Shown one piece after another: positions 1-11,237 of a stretch of DNA of 64,000 nt (position 1 is the stretch's first letter; every line of letters starts with the position of its first letter). The DNA is taken from assembly GCA_013397695.1 (NCBI GenBank), contig VYZI01000347.1, positions 340,222 to 404,221 on the forward strand, written 5' to 3'. Origin of the DNA: Centropus unirufus (taxonomy: Eukaryota > Chordata > Aves > Cuculiformes > Centropidae). A program made the position numbers and the translations under genes. Under the pieces are notes generated by a model, which worked only from the letters and a program-made list of their open reading frames with translations, ran no database searches and was not told the DNA's origin.

Positions 1-2867
1 AGGGCATCAAGGCCTACAGCAGTTGGTGCATCTGACATGAAAGGGGCTTTAAAATGCCCATTGTGATGCACCTGAGATGGCTCCTTACTTAACAGGAGAT
101 GGGAACACCTGGCAAAAGCCAGTGCAAGTGTTAGAATTAGACGCCTGCTGCAAATGTCAGAGCTCTGAGGGATTCCCAGAGATTCCCAATAGGTGAAGTC
201 ACAGGTATCCACCCAAACATCACAGAGACTGCGGTCAGAAGAACCCTGCAAGCTTTCAAGCCTGAGCTGGAAGGAAATTTCTCATGCGCCTACTGTCAAG
301 TAAGTGCCCAGACAGACTGGCATCACCTCTTCCAAAGAGACATCGAGGAACACAGCTCAAGAATACACACAGCCATATCACATTCACCCTCACAGCTGCT
401 GTGCCCCTCTCCTACCACGCTCAATCCAGGCGTTCTGTGTTCTCACCTGATCACATCACACAGAGCCACCTCTCCCCTTGTGACCGAGAGCCATGGCTTG
501 CTTGCATCACAAGAAGGAGCTTCTGGTCAGTAAGAAAATGTGGAGAAGCTTGCAGAGAAAGCTTGCACAGTGCACTACTACAGGGGGAATCTCAGCCTGG
601 AATGGATTCCACACATGGCCTTGGTTGGGGAAGAAAGGCAGTTCTCCCACCTTGGTGTAAGCACTGGGCTACCACTGAGAGTCCCAAAATGTGCAAACCA
701 AACAGAGGAGCTGCAAGAGGCAAGTTACAAAGGGGATGCCCCTCACTTCCAAAGCCATCCAGACAAAAGGTCCCTGCACAGCATCCCCATTTTGCCATCC
801 ATAATCCAGCACAAAACAGCCAGGTCAGTGAAGTTTTATCTCAAATCCCACATTCTCTGCTAAATTCTGATACCTTAAGTAGAAAACTATGAAAGACAAA
901 CCTTTTCTTGCCATCTCCGTGCTGTTTTCCACTCCCAGGACAGCCGGTCCTACTCTGCTCCACAGCCCTACTGACCAAGCACATCCAACACCTGCAGCTC
1001 CTCAGTGTAAATGGAGACAATTCCCAGCTGTGGCCACTTAAGTGCACTCAGCCAGCTGGCCCCGAGCAGAAGGACCCAGCCCATCTTGCTTCTCTTCTGT
1101 CTGTGGGGCAGCCAGTAACCCTGGCCAAAGCCCCCCACGCCATTCCAACGGCAAATCTGAATTTTACCATGTTGCTTCCAGCCAGGCCAGTGTTTAACAG
1201 TCAAAGGCTCTCACCTGTTCCAAAATCAGAGGCTCAAGCCCCTGTAACAACAAGCAAAACTGATGCCACGTTTAAGTTCCAGCAGTTTGCTGTCACTGAA
1301 GTGAAGGAAACAGCAGATGATCATGTCCCATGATTAGCACCACCAAGATGGTGAAATTCCATATGGGAAGCTGTTTAGGCTTTGCCCCTCAGAGCTCTGA
1401 CTGTGCCTCCTTGTCTTTACTGAGGGTTTTAAAGAGTGACACTACTGGTAACCCACAAAAACTCGCACCTCCTGCCACTGGAGTTCAAAAGTGGTTGGAA
1501 TCACCCTTCCTTTGCAAAGGAAGCACCTGCCTCGAAGGGCATATTCCCCATCACAGGATGCATCAATGGCAGAGCTGGGTGTGTACAACCCTTTTTCCCA
1601 GCCCAATTCCTCAGGGGGTTCTCCCCTCCTCCCTGCTCCCACAGTGCCATAGTCAGGCCCAAGAAAGAAGAATAGAAGACCCAAGAAGGGAGAATAATCC
1701 AGTTGGAATTCAAAGTAGAGCTTGATTCTTCCAACTTCCTGAGCCAGTGGGGCCACGGAGTAGTAGAACGCTGAAGTTCTATGGCAAAAGCAACAATACA
1801 AGCAAAATATTAACTGCTACCTTGATTTTGCGCTTCGATCACTTCACATTCGGTGCCTGTTTTTCCATGCTCAATTCCATCTTTCTACAATAGTTTACCA
1901 TTTTCTTTAAATCATGTGGTCAGAAACGAGTCTGGAGCCTGCCTGCAGCAGGAACAGCCTCCTTCTGCCAAATCTGGCAAGATCCATAAAACCATGGCGC
2001 TGATCCTGCATGACCAACAAAGGAAGATGAATCTCCTTCACCACCACTGACACAGCTCATAACTTCTGAGAGCAGAGAGATCCAAGTCCTAGTTAAGCTG
2101 TCGCAGAGAATTTCTGAGCAGCCCTGCTAAGCAGGATAGTGACAGCCATGAAGCTACTCGGCCACCTCAGCCATTAATCAAACTACTCATGTAAATTAGG
2201 CTTTAGACTCAAAATGTGTTTCTTGCCTAAATATTTAAACACATAAATAACCCCTAGCCATTCCAGCCTGTCATTTTAAGCTTTCTGACATTTATTGTTC
2301 GCAAGGAAAGAAAGGTTACGCTTCTCAAATCTGCATTTATGCTTCCATGACATTTTTCTCCAACCAAATTTTTCTGAATTAGAGGAGCAAGACAAATGCA
2401 GCCCACATCATAAAGGACCTTTCTCAGCTCAGCATCGTGGTCCCAGCAGACCCACCGAGCTTGGAAGTGACTCCTTGGGAAGGAGCTGTTGTGGGTCAGT
2501 GGACAGGAGGAGGATTTGAAAGCGGGAGCCTGAATTGCTGTTTGCCATTAGGTGGGTCGCTTGTGCTATAAAAGTTGATCTTCCTGTCTCACCACCCCAG
2601 CTCTGGGTAGCCCAGATGGATGATTTGGCACAAGAATTAAAGACAGAAGATGTCCAGGCACCACACTGTACTGGCTGCTGCTTGGGAAGAAAATCACAGC
2701 TTGGACTCACCAAACACCATCACCCAAATGAGTTTGCACTGCTCTGCTGCAAAGATGAGACCTACACCATGGTGAGGCCAGTTGATTTGTGACATTCATG
2801 AGTCAGTGCTAAAGGCTGCAAAGCGCCCCTCACTTCTTCCCTTGGCTAATTGACCACCAGTATCGCA
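1..2867 (-). other. ALK: ALK intron 1, repeat-poor part
   Basis: Non-coding by position: ALK exon 1 lies to the right on the minus strand and its splice donor is at 9868, so this is the 5' portion of intron 1, which is very long in known vertebrate ALK genes. I see no CR1, LTR or tandem repeat here. The open frames are short, run on both strands and lack codon character, so they look like chance. Nothing further can be supported. Confidence 0.6.
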
Positions 2868-3266
2868 AATATGAGGACAGGCTGAGAGAGTTGGGATTGT
2901 CTAGCCTGGAGAAGGCCCCACAAAGTCCTTAGAGCAGCCTTCCAGTACTGAAAGGGGCTACAGGAATACTGGGGAGGGGCTTTTTACAAGGGCATGGAGT
3001 GATAGGATGAAGGGCAATGGTTTTAAGCTGACAGAGTGGAGATTTAGATGAGAACTTAGGAAAAAATATTTCCCTGTGAGAGTGGTGAGGCATTGGCACA
3101 GGTTGCCCAGAGTCATGGATGCCCCATCCCTGAAGGTGTTCAAGGCCAGGTTGGATGGAGCTTTGAGCAACCTGATTCAGTAGAAAGTGCCCATGCCTAC
3201 AGCAGGATGTTGGAACTGGATAAACTTGGAAGGTCTTCCCAACCCAACCCATTCTGTGATTCTATT
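2868..3266 (+). mobile_element. CR1 LINE, 3' end, 5'-truncated
   Basis: The sequence begins in the CR1 segment that reads 'gaggacaggctgagaga', continues through 'ccagtactgaaaggggc' and 'gttgcccagag', and ends with the CR1 tail 'attctgtgattctat'. It lies in plus orientation inside ALK intron 1, antisense to the gene. Only the C-terminal codons of ORF2 and the 3' untranslated part remain, which is typical of 5'-truncated avian CR1 insertions. It has many substitutions and cannot move on its own. Confidence 0.93.
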
Positions 3267-4839
3267 AAGCACAGATTTTGCCTCTTATTATGTAATGGCC
3301 CTGCCAGATGTGCAGTGAACTAAGGCACCAGGTCACTCCAGGATACAATTAACTCAGACTGCAAAACCACCTTTGATTCTGAAGGACTTCCATGCATTTG
3401 TGTGACAAAGCACTGAGGTGTCTCAGTGCACTTCTCAGCTGTGGGTGTTTACTCCCTAGTTTTAAAGACTGAGAAATAAAAGCACTGTAAGTGTAGAGAA
3501 AATACATTTTTTAACTGTGTCATAAATCTTTATTCAAACAACAAAATACACATCATAAACCGGTACTTGTGCCCCCTTTGGTGTTTATGGTTATTTTACT
3601 GAACATGCTCATCACTAAGACCATTCATAAGAACAATGAGACGAAAAGCAAACACAAATCGCAGAAAACTGACCTGGAAATCATAAACACACTGTGTGTA
3701 ATCTTGCCTCCCACTGAAGAGCAACAACATGGAATAACTCTGGTCCAAGCAAAACCACATGGAACAGTGATCACAGTGTATTTTCTGTGAGCCACTCAAG
3801 GACTGTGCGTCACTTCTTATCTGCCAAATAATTGCCAACAACTATGCAAAGCCCCAAATTTCTGTGGCCAGCATGTAAATAGTGAACAAGGCACTTTTGC
3901 TCAAGAGTTGTGTGCTCCAAGTCTCCTTGGTGCCGATGAAGCAGGTAGGTGACTTGGCCAGGAACAGGGCAGGATAGCAGCAGGAGCAGGGGGAAACGCT
4001 GCCTGCAAAGCCAGGCGAACCCACCACTGGGCAATTGGTTTCCTCTCCAGGAGGCACTCACACTGCAAGAAGCACTGAGGACTTGCTAAACCCACTTTTC
4101 TGGAGTGCAGGAGTGACTGGAAGTCCAGAGGGAGTTGCTACAGACCAAGGGCAGAAAGGACTGGAAAAGATGCTCCTAAGCACACTTAGGATTTGCTGTG
4201 ATTTAGTAACTGGTAATGAGCATGCAGTGCCCTGGCACCTGCGAGAACCCAAGGGCAGAAAAGAAGGACCTTTGGACAAGGCCATGTCTAGAGTAAACTC
4301 AAGCTTGAATGAGGCCCATCCTTAAGCTCTGTGCTGGCAAAGCTGACCAGACAGCTGGGGCCAAGTGCAAATCCCCATCAGAAAGGAGCAAACCCTCTTG
4401 CACTAAAATGAAAGCCTTTCCAGAAGCCCTGCTGTAATGCTTCAGCCTTATTCCCCAGATTTTGCCAGTGATTTACCAGTAGAGGAAGACCAGATCGCAG
4501 ATGTCACGCACACGCAATTGAGGAGGAGACAGAGACAGAGAGCAGGTGGGAAGTGGCTGAGTCTAAAAAAAAAAAAAACAGCTCAAACTTTGTGCTTTGA
4601 AAGCAGAACAACAAACACCAAAAAAAAAAAAACCCAAACAAAAAATACAACTATGGTACCACTGAAATATGCAGAAAGAATCCTGCAGACTTTGCTTGTT
4701 GTGCTTTGAGCTAAATTAGAGTCAGTTTTGTGACTCTGTCTCGCCTAAATAACTTTTTTCTGAAAGCAAACTGCATGTTTTTAAGACAGTTTCTCTCTAG
4801 AAGTATAACACAGGGCACTGCTTATACTTATCCCTCCAG
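3267..4839 (-). other. ALK: ALK intron 1, unique sequence with two A-tracts
   Basis: Intronic by position. The stretch contains two A-runs of about 13 (near 4566 and 4620) and, on the minus strand, an AATAAA at about 3527-3532 that could only matter for a prematurely ended ALK transcript. No coding character, CR1 or LTR sequence is visible up to the LTR that begins around 4840. Confidence 0.5.
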
Positions 4840-5390
4840 CAACCAAGGCCATCTTCGAGCTGATGAAAAAGGGCCGCACCTGCAAGGAAGGGTAGACAGG
4901 ACAGGTGACCCTAAACTGACCAACAGAGGATTCCATCCCATATACGTCACACTCAGTATAAAACTGAGAGTATGTGAGGGTATCATCCCACTTCTATGAT
5001 GGCCAGTGTCCAGTGAGGATCCCATCCATCCGTTACTCCTAATTCCAGATCTGTCTATCCCTGACTGCAGTTCCTGAGCTCAGCTCCCTCCTCGCCAGAC
5101 CCATTCCCCTGTGTCTGCTCTGCAACGTTTGTGGTGGCGTAGAGTCACCGACGGGTGGAGTGGGGGAATGATCTCCTATATTTGTATATATTTTATTATT
5201 TTCTAACTATTTTAGTCATTATTATTATTATTTCATTAAAACTGTAGGCTTAGTTTCTAACCCTCAAGTCTTTTAATTGTCATTTATTTTCCGTTCCTCC
5301 TTCCCGAGGGTGGAAGGGAAGGGAATTGAGAGCCCAACTGCATGGTTTTAGCTGCTGAAATTAGCCAGCTCAGGGCTAAACCATGACTTT
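4840..5390 (+). mobile_element. solo LTR, avian ERVL type (copy 1)
   Basis: The segment shows the layout of an avian ERVL-like LTR in plus orientation. It has a U3 part ending in a TATA box (TATAAAA at 4957-4963), a poly(A) signal ATTAAA at 5235-5240 preceded by an AT-rich block of ATT repeats, and a terminal part ending near 'ctaaaccatga'. It aligns by eye with a second copy at 43085-43590: 'aaccaaggccatc' near the start, 'ccaacagagga' before the TATA region, and 'tttcattaaa' at the poly(A) signal. No retroviral gene lies beside it, so it is a solo LTR. The left boundary is uncertain by up to about 100 bases. Confidence 0.75.
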
Positions 5391-6976
5391 GTTACAGTCA
5401 GATTTCAGTGCCAGAGCTCTGATTTCCCTCTACAAAACGCTCCCTTTCAAACCCCATTTTTCCCTCGTCCAAAGTTCTCTCTGACCTTTAGGCACGGGCT
5501 CCTGCCTGCACAGGAGTCCATGTGCGTGGCAGCAGTGTCCTGATGATGTAAATCCTACTGGCCGCAGCACCATTGAAGTGTTGGGATGTGGGGAACACAG
5601 AGTTTTGAGGAGGACACACACGCAGCAGGTCAATAAAATTTCAGATGAAAGCCGTGGAGCAGGTCTAATATTTCACCTAGCCAGAGGATGAAAAGTCATG
5701 CATTGCTATTCAAAACATATAATCGGAATGTTAAATCTATTCCACGAATAAAAGTACATTGACCTTTCAAGGGAGGAATGACTCATTTTTATCCCTGTAC
5801 GCCCCTTTTTAACACACACTGCCCACCTTTGCATATGTAAGCAACAATTAGTTCTCACGGGAAGGTATTTTATGGCCATTTCAGCTTATTTAACTTCCTG
5901 GGTAAACCCACAAAAAAAAGCCCTTTACCAACATTTGCGGCCCAGGTGCCCTGCAGTGTGTGGGCTGGTTATCGGTGTTCTTAGGGTGAAAAGATCCAAA
6001 CACCAGCACAGGGTTGGATGCCAGGGCTCTGGATCACTCTGGAGCCTGCCTGAGCATCGAGTGCACACTTTGTACTAACCCAAAGCTGTGCCCACCTGCA
6101 TTGCTTTACCTGTGGGATGGGTTTGCCTAGAAGGCTCCCACAAGACTTCCACAGAACACCCACTAACCTGGCTGATCTCCAAAATCCTGGAAGTAATTTT
6201 GGGGCAGCAGCAGAGGCTCAGTTGTACAAGGATTTCTTTAACTGACAGGCTTTACAGCGAGACAGTTCTGGGTTTTCCCAAGCCAGCTTATGATCCCACC
6301 TGGAGAGCACACAGGTAGAGATACCCACTTTATGCCATGAGACAACCAGTCCGATAAGCCCAGAACCAAAATTTTCCTGGTAGAAAGACTCCCTAACTGT
6401 TCTGTTTCCCATAGCCATGCATTGGGTTTGATTAAACTCATATAGGAAAGGTTTCCCTGGAGGAGGGTGGAATTCCCAGTCAAAGCCAAAGCCAAAGGCA
6501 GCAAAGCTCCCTGCATTCTGGTGGTTGGGAGGCTCCCCTAAAACATGGGAGATCTACAGCACCACCATCTTCCCTGAGCTCAACCCTGCCTCCCTCTGCA
6601 GTTTATGAAGCATGTTTTTCAACAGAAAGGATTGAAATTAATTTTATTTTTGTCCTAGAGAAGCACTGGGGGAAGGAGGAGAAGGCAACATTAATTCTGA
6701 AAGCATTTCCAAGAGAGAAAAACTCTCTGGTACCTGACTTTGAAAAGGCCAAGCTGACAGAAACAGAAGATGGGCTGGGGAGCACAGCTTCTCTAAGAGA
6801 AGCTTTTCTTTGCAAGATGCTCTGTTCCCACGAGGATGGGTGTGAGAGAAATTTGGCACTGAGAGTATTCTCACGAGAGCCCTGTAGAAATTCATGTGAC
6901 CTTTATGGTTTGTCTGTTTCAACAGCATCAGTCCAGTAAGTCCATCTCTTACTCACTGCTCAGTAACACACAAATT
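5391..6976 (-). other. ALK: ALK intron 1, unique sequence
   Basis: Intronic by position, between the solo LTR and the next CR1. No repeats, splice-flanked open frames or RNA genes were recognised. Confidence 0.5.
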
Positions 6977-7310
6977 AGAATCATAGGATGGTTTAGAAGG
7001 GTCCTCAAAGCCCATCCAGTTCCAACCTCCTGCCATGGGCAGGGATGCTTCCCGCTGGATCTGGTTGCTCAAGCCCCATTCAACCCGGCTTTGAGCCCCT
7101 CCAGGGATGGGGCAGACACCACTTCTCTGAGCAACCTGGGCCAGGGCCTCCCCACCCTCCCAGGAAAACATTTCTTCCTAAATATCTCGTCTCAATCTCC
7201 CCTCTTTCAGCTAAAAACTGTTCCCCTTGTCCTATTCCCTGCATTCCCTGATCAAGAGCCTCTCCCCAGCTTTCCTGTAGCTCCTCTCAGTGCTGGAAGG
7301 ATACTATAAA
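6977..7310 (-). mobile_element. CR1 LINE 3' end, minus orientation
   Basis: Read on the minus strand, the element ends at about 6977 with the CR1 tail. On the plus strand it runs 'aatcataggatggtttag', 'tccagttccaacctcctg', 'ggttgctcaagccccat' and 'ctccccagctttcctgtag', all diagnostic of avian CR1 3' ends. It is about 330 bp long, 5'-truncated, in ALK intron 1 and on the same strand as ALK. Confidence 0.95.
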
Positions 7311-9868
7311 CTCCTTTATGCTCAGTGCAAACACTGTATAAAAGGAAAATGGTTCACTCCAGTTAAAAATCCTTGAGCCAGCACCAGAGAGTGTAGAAGT
7401 TACAGAGAATGAAGCATTATTTACAGGATTCTTTCGTCACCCTTAAGGTCAATGGGAATTCAACCCCTTGCAATTTTTTCTCATCCAAAAAATATAATTT
7501 TTCTCCACTCACACAGAGAATAATTTGGCAAGGCAATTCTATCTTTCCCTGGGAAAAACTGCAGCCCTGGGCATCTCCAGCAGAGAAAAAAAAAAAAAAG
7601 AACAGCTACATATGTCAAATATGTCAACGTGAGGCAGCTTTAGATTTTTGATGGGAAGATTGTGGTCCATTTCCAATTAGCTTAAGCAATGAAGAAAAGA
7701 CTCCATTGCCTTAGGAAGGGTTTTGGTTAAGCCACTAGCTGCAATGGTGTTCCTCTCTGATCTGCACACGGAGAGGCTGGTGGCTGCTGCTGGGGCTGTC
7801 CTCACTGTGTCAGCACATCCTGCTGTCGGCAGGGCGACACGGCACAAGTATCAGCGCGGCGGTGGCACACGCTGTTCACAGAAGCAGCGCCTTGGCAAGG
7901 CAGGAAGAGTGGATTTTTAACATGTTTAACAAACCCACGTTACGAATCTGGTGCGAAGCCAGGTGACAGCTCAACCACACCAAAGTGACATCGCCTAAAA
8001 GCGGAGACAGTTTCATAGTGACACAACTTAGGCACGTTGGCAACCGCAGTGTGGAATTAAGGAGATGAGGATTTATACAGGAGATAGCGAACAGCTGCCG
8101 GGGGGAGTTACTAATGTGATATAGGTGAACAATACGCATATTCCTTCTGCTCCCTCTCCTCCTGCATCCTGACTGCCTTTGCATGATGGTGTTGCAGTAG
8201 GAACAGTAGAGCCTTGTCTCCAACAGGATTTCACAGGAGCACATCTAACTCCTACTGGACTGTCTGAGAAAACACATTTCTCCTCAACAAAGGTAACAAG
8301 GAACGGGAAAAGCCCAGGGGTTCCACCGACTCTGGTTAAGGCCCCATCTGCATTACCCACAAGATCAGAGCACCCAGGAGTTCCCATGTATAGCCTGCAC
8401 CAGGTTCAACACACCACCAGCCTCCGAGAACAAACGCACCCCCTGCAGCTCCCTGGCTGCTTCAAGCCCCAGAGTAAAGACAGCCGTAAAAGCTAAGGCA
8501 CTGCGAAAGCAGAACATCTGCAAAGCAAAGTAACAGCTACTCACAATACATTCCCTGCACAGCAAAAAACCCTGGCTCTTGGCATCTCCTTTTTTATTGT
8601 TACTGTGATGTGCCTGGCAAGACCTGCCAGCAGGTAGGTGTGCCAGGTGCCAGCCTCGCCCAGCCACCCGGTGGCACAGCCCCCCTGCTGTGTATCTGCC
8701 AGAACAGGCTCAGGAAGGGAGCCCAGGTACCTCGCTTCAGCCGCGAGAATGAGCCCAACGCACACCAGCCCGCGCTGGCAGGCTGCTGTGAGCTTTGTTT
8801 CAGACAGGAAGAGATGGGTTCAGTGTGTGGTGATTCAGCTTGCTGGCCCAATTCTTTAGCTGAACATCAAGACTCTATTACTGCAGCTCTGTATTCAAAG
8901 CCCACGCTGACATGTCTCACCTCCAGTGAATTTACTTAAGCGTATCCTGCGGTCCGTTAAGCAGGTGGCTCTCAGGGACACACCAGTGACTTCGGCACAG
9001 CTTCATTAAAGCTACCTAATGCAGCTCCCCGTGACAGATCATCTGGCCCTGCAGCCCTCGAGGTATTACATCCTTTCAGTGGAAGAGTCTGAATCAGAGC
9101 TTGTGCTAGAGTTGCGTTGCCCACACGGAATGGAAATCTCCATCATTAGCCCAAAGCAGAGGCTGCATTTGGGGTAACAGGGCTCCCTTCTGCCCTGACT
9201 GCAAACCACTGCCATCCAGGTGGGAAAGTTAAGCCAGGGTCACTCTCCAGAGGTACCTGCGTTGCAGGAGCCCGCTCGGCTGTACAACTTCTTGCCTCAC
9301 CGGAACAGAGCACAGCTCACTAGGGATCCTCTGGGTTTCACAGGGAACGAAAACTCAGTTCTAGTCACATGAAACTCAGAGGTGGACCTGCCTTGTGCAA
9401 GCTGATCTGCCCTTGTTTGTAAAGCAAAGTAACAATATTGACAGTGATGTCCACAGCATTAAAGTACAAATATACCAGCCAGGTCCACCTCGGGAGCTTC
9501 TGCTGCTCCTCAGGGCTTGCCTGCGCAGACCCTTGGACTTCGTGAGGGAGGTTCCCTTTCTAAGATGATACAGCTAACTTTCCAAGCCCGTGATGCTGCT
9601 GTCCTTAGACTAAGGACACCCCAGCCTCTGGATCTCGCTGGCGGCTGCCTGGCACAAGCGAACCTTCGGCATCCCACGATCCCCAGCGCTGTGGGAACAT
9701 CCCCCCCGCCCCTACAAACCCCTGGGCGCGCTCCGCGCTGCCGAGCGCATCCCCTACGGAGAGGCTGCGGGTGGAAGGCGCGACTGCCGCGGGAGCTGCG
9801 CCGCCCGGGACGCGGAGGGAAAGCCAGGGGTGTGCGGGGCGCTGCCCGGCATGCAACGCACGGCTCAC
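7311..9868 (-). other. ALK: start of ALK intron 1, partly CpG-rich
   Basis: This is the first 2.5 kb of ALK intron 1, beginning at the donor GTGAGC (minus strand, first base at 9868). From roughly 9600 rightward GC and CpG content rise sharply, continuing the promoter CpG island across the exon. The rest holds no repeat or coding signal that I can support. Intron 1 sequence this close to the promoter is a plausible place for regulatory elements, but none is shown here. Confidence 0.6.
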
Positions 9869-10421
9869 CTGCGGCCGAGAGCTGGAGGAGGAGGCGCGGG
9901 CGGGCGGCGCGGATGGCCGCGGAGAACCCCGGCTCGCCGCCCGCCGCGGCGCCGCGCCNNNNNNNNNNNNNNNNNNNNNNNNNNNNNNNNNNNNNNNNNN
10001 NNNNNNNNNNNNNNNNNNNNNNNNNNNNNNNNNNNNNNNNNNNNNNNNNNNNNNNNNNNNNNNNNNNNNNNNNNNNNNNNNNNNNNNNNNNNNNNNNNNN
10101 NNNNNNNNNNNNNNNNNNNNNNNNNNNNNNNNNNNNNNNNNNNNNNNNNNNNNNNNNNNNNNNNNNNNNNNNNNNNNNNNNNNNNNNNNNNNNNNNNNNN
10201 NNNNNNNNNNNNNNNNNNNNNNNNNNNCCCCGCGCAGCGCCGCGGCCCAGCCCCAGCTCCCGCACGTAGGTGCGGAACAGCGAGGGCACCACGAAGTCCA
10301 GGGCCAGGCTCCTCCGCTGCAGCCGCGAGAGCCCGGGGCTGTCCCGCGGCACGGCGGGGGCCAGGCTGAGGGCGAGGCAGGCGGCGGCCAGCAGGCGGGC
10401 GGGCAGCCGGCTCCCCGCCAT
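9869..10421 (-). CDS. ALK: ALK receptor tyrosine kinase, exon 1 (start codon, signal peptide, N-terminal ectodomain)
   Basis: ALK is a single-pass receptor tyrosine kinase of the nervous system, activated by ALKAL cytokines. This exon encodes only its extracellular N-terminus. The ATG at 10421 has a good context (G at +4) and is followed by a signal peptide at about residues 1-25. Residues 34-50 read LQRRSLALDFVVPSLFR, nearly identical to the human ALK N-terminal segment reported to bind heparin. After the gap the frame resumes with FSAAIRAARPRLLLQL, matching the end of human exon 1 (SAAIRASQPRLLFQI). The exon ends CCGCAG before GTGAGC, a consensus donor, in phase 1. It is 553 nt (184 codons plus one base) if the 269 N are the true length. 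The frame is kept across the gap, which supports that length modulo 3. About 90 residues are unreadable. All later exons lie outside the window. Confidence 0.95.
9959..10227. other. assembly gap (269 N) inside ALK exon 1
   Basis: A run of 269 unknown bases sits in the middle of the GC-rich first exon of ALK. Both flanks are extremely GC-rich, which explains a sequencing dropout. The coding frame on the two sides is consistent, so the gap probably has a measured or well-estimated size. Confidence 0.99.
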
Positions 10422-10660
10422 CGCCCGCCCGCGGCCAGGGAGCGGCGCTGGGAGCGGGGAACGGGAGCGCCCGGCGCCAGCGCTGCGCGCGCTTTGCCGG
10501 CTCCAACTGCCCGCCACAACGCAGGCATTACCCGGCGAGCGGTGACGTCACGTCCCGGCCCGCGCGCCGCCAGCCAATGACCGCCAGCGCGGGCCCTCAT
10601 TATGCAAATGAAGCGCGGGAGGGGGCGCGGGCGCCGCGCTCATTCAGAAAAAAAAAAAAA
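10422..10660 (-). promoter_or_regulatory. ALK: ALK proximal promoter and 5' UTR
   Basis: The region is immediately upstream of the ALK ATG and is CpG-rich. It contains a perfect palindromic CRE (TGACGTCA, 10543-10550), a CCAAT box in inverse orientation relative to ALK (plus-strand CCAAT at 10574-10578), and an octamer (plus-strand ATGCAAAT at 10602-10609, which reads ATTTGCAT in the direction of ALK). No convincing TATA box stands at the right spacing. The order octamer, CCAAT, CRE, then ATG suggests transcription starts downstream of the CRE, about 50-120 bp before the ATG. The start site itself is inference. Confidence 0.7.
10543..10550. promoter_or_regulatory. palindromic cAMP response element
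   Basis: An exact 8-bp TGACGTCA lies in the CpG-rich ALK promoter, 122 bp before the start codon. Sites of this kind bind CREB/ATF family dimers. Proximity to a transcription start is where such sites usually work, but binding here is not shown. Confidence 0.7.
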
Positions 10661-11029
10661 AGGGACCGCTCCCCCCCGGGTTCCCTGGTCCTCCGGTCCC
10701 CGCACCGGCCGCTCCCAGCCTTCCCACTGCCCCCTGGGTGTTCCGGCCGCCGCCCTGCGCCCTTGCCAGCCCCCTGGCTCCCTGCCCATCCACGTCCCCC
10801 CGGCCGCCCGCTCCCGTTTCCCTCGGCCGCCCGGTCCCCGCGCCGCCTGCTCCCGCTCCCGGTCCCCGCGGCCGCCCGCTCCCGGTCCCAGGCACAAGGT
10901 CGGAGCGTGAGCCCCGCAGCTCTGCCCGGCGTCGGGGGGCACCGCCCGCACGGGGCACCGGGTCCCGCTCCGCGCCTCTACCTTCACTTCTCCGTCTGTG
11001 CGGGCAAGGGGACACAGCGCTGTTTGGTT
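10661..11029. promoter_or_regulatory. distal part of ALK CpG island, C-rich
   Basis: Strongly GC-rich, CpG-containing sequence with repeated C-rich blocks such as 'cgcccgctcccg' continues the island upstream of ALK. It starts just after an A13 run at about 10649. Open frames through it on several strands come from the lack of AT-rich stop codons and have proline/arginine-rich products, so I do not call a gene. Confidence 0.6.
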
Positions 11030-11130
11030 TTCTCCTTTCCTTTCCTCCTGCCTTCCCTTTCTTCCCTTTCCTCCCATCCTTCCCTTTCGTTCCTTCTTCC
11101 CTTCCTGGCTTCCTTCCTTACCTCCTCAAA
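11030..11130. repeat. polypyrimidine (CTTTCC)n-like tract
   Basis: About 100 bases are almost pure C and T on the plus strand, built from irregular repeats of CTTCC, CTTTCC and CCTTCC, about 0.6 kb upstream of the ALK start codon. On the ALK sense strand it is polypurine. Such asymmetric tracts can form triplex (H-DNA) structures and are common upstream of CpG-island promoters. Confidence 0.8.
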
Positions 11131-11237
11131 GGCTGATGTCCCAAAGCAACCCTGGATGTCCTTCCTCTGGAGGGGAAACAAAAAAAGGTGAGAATTAGGG
11201 AAGGGTAAATCGTAGAGCATCAGTGAACACTAAGCAA

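Noticed and set aside
4560..4635. A-runs as poly(A) tails of processed pseudogenes
   Set aside because: There is no gene-like body upstream of either run and no target duplication is seen.
10422..10517. Upstream in-frame extension of the ALK start
   Set aside because: The frame stays open upstream of 10421 but contains no ATG. The residues after the ATG at 10421 form a proper signal peptide, as expected for ALK.
10577..11191. Several long frames in the CpG island upstream of ALK
   Set aside because: Proline/arginine/glycine-rich translations on both strands come from GC-rich DNA lacking stop codons.
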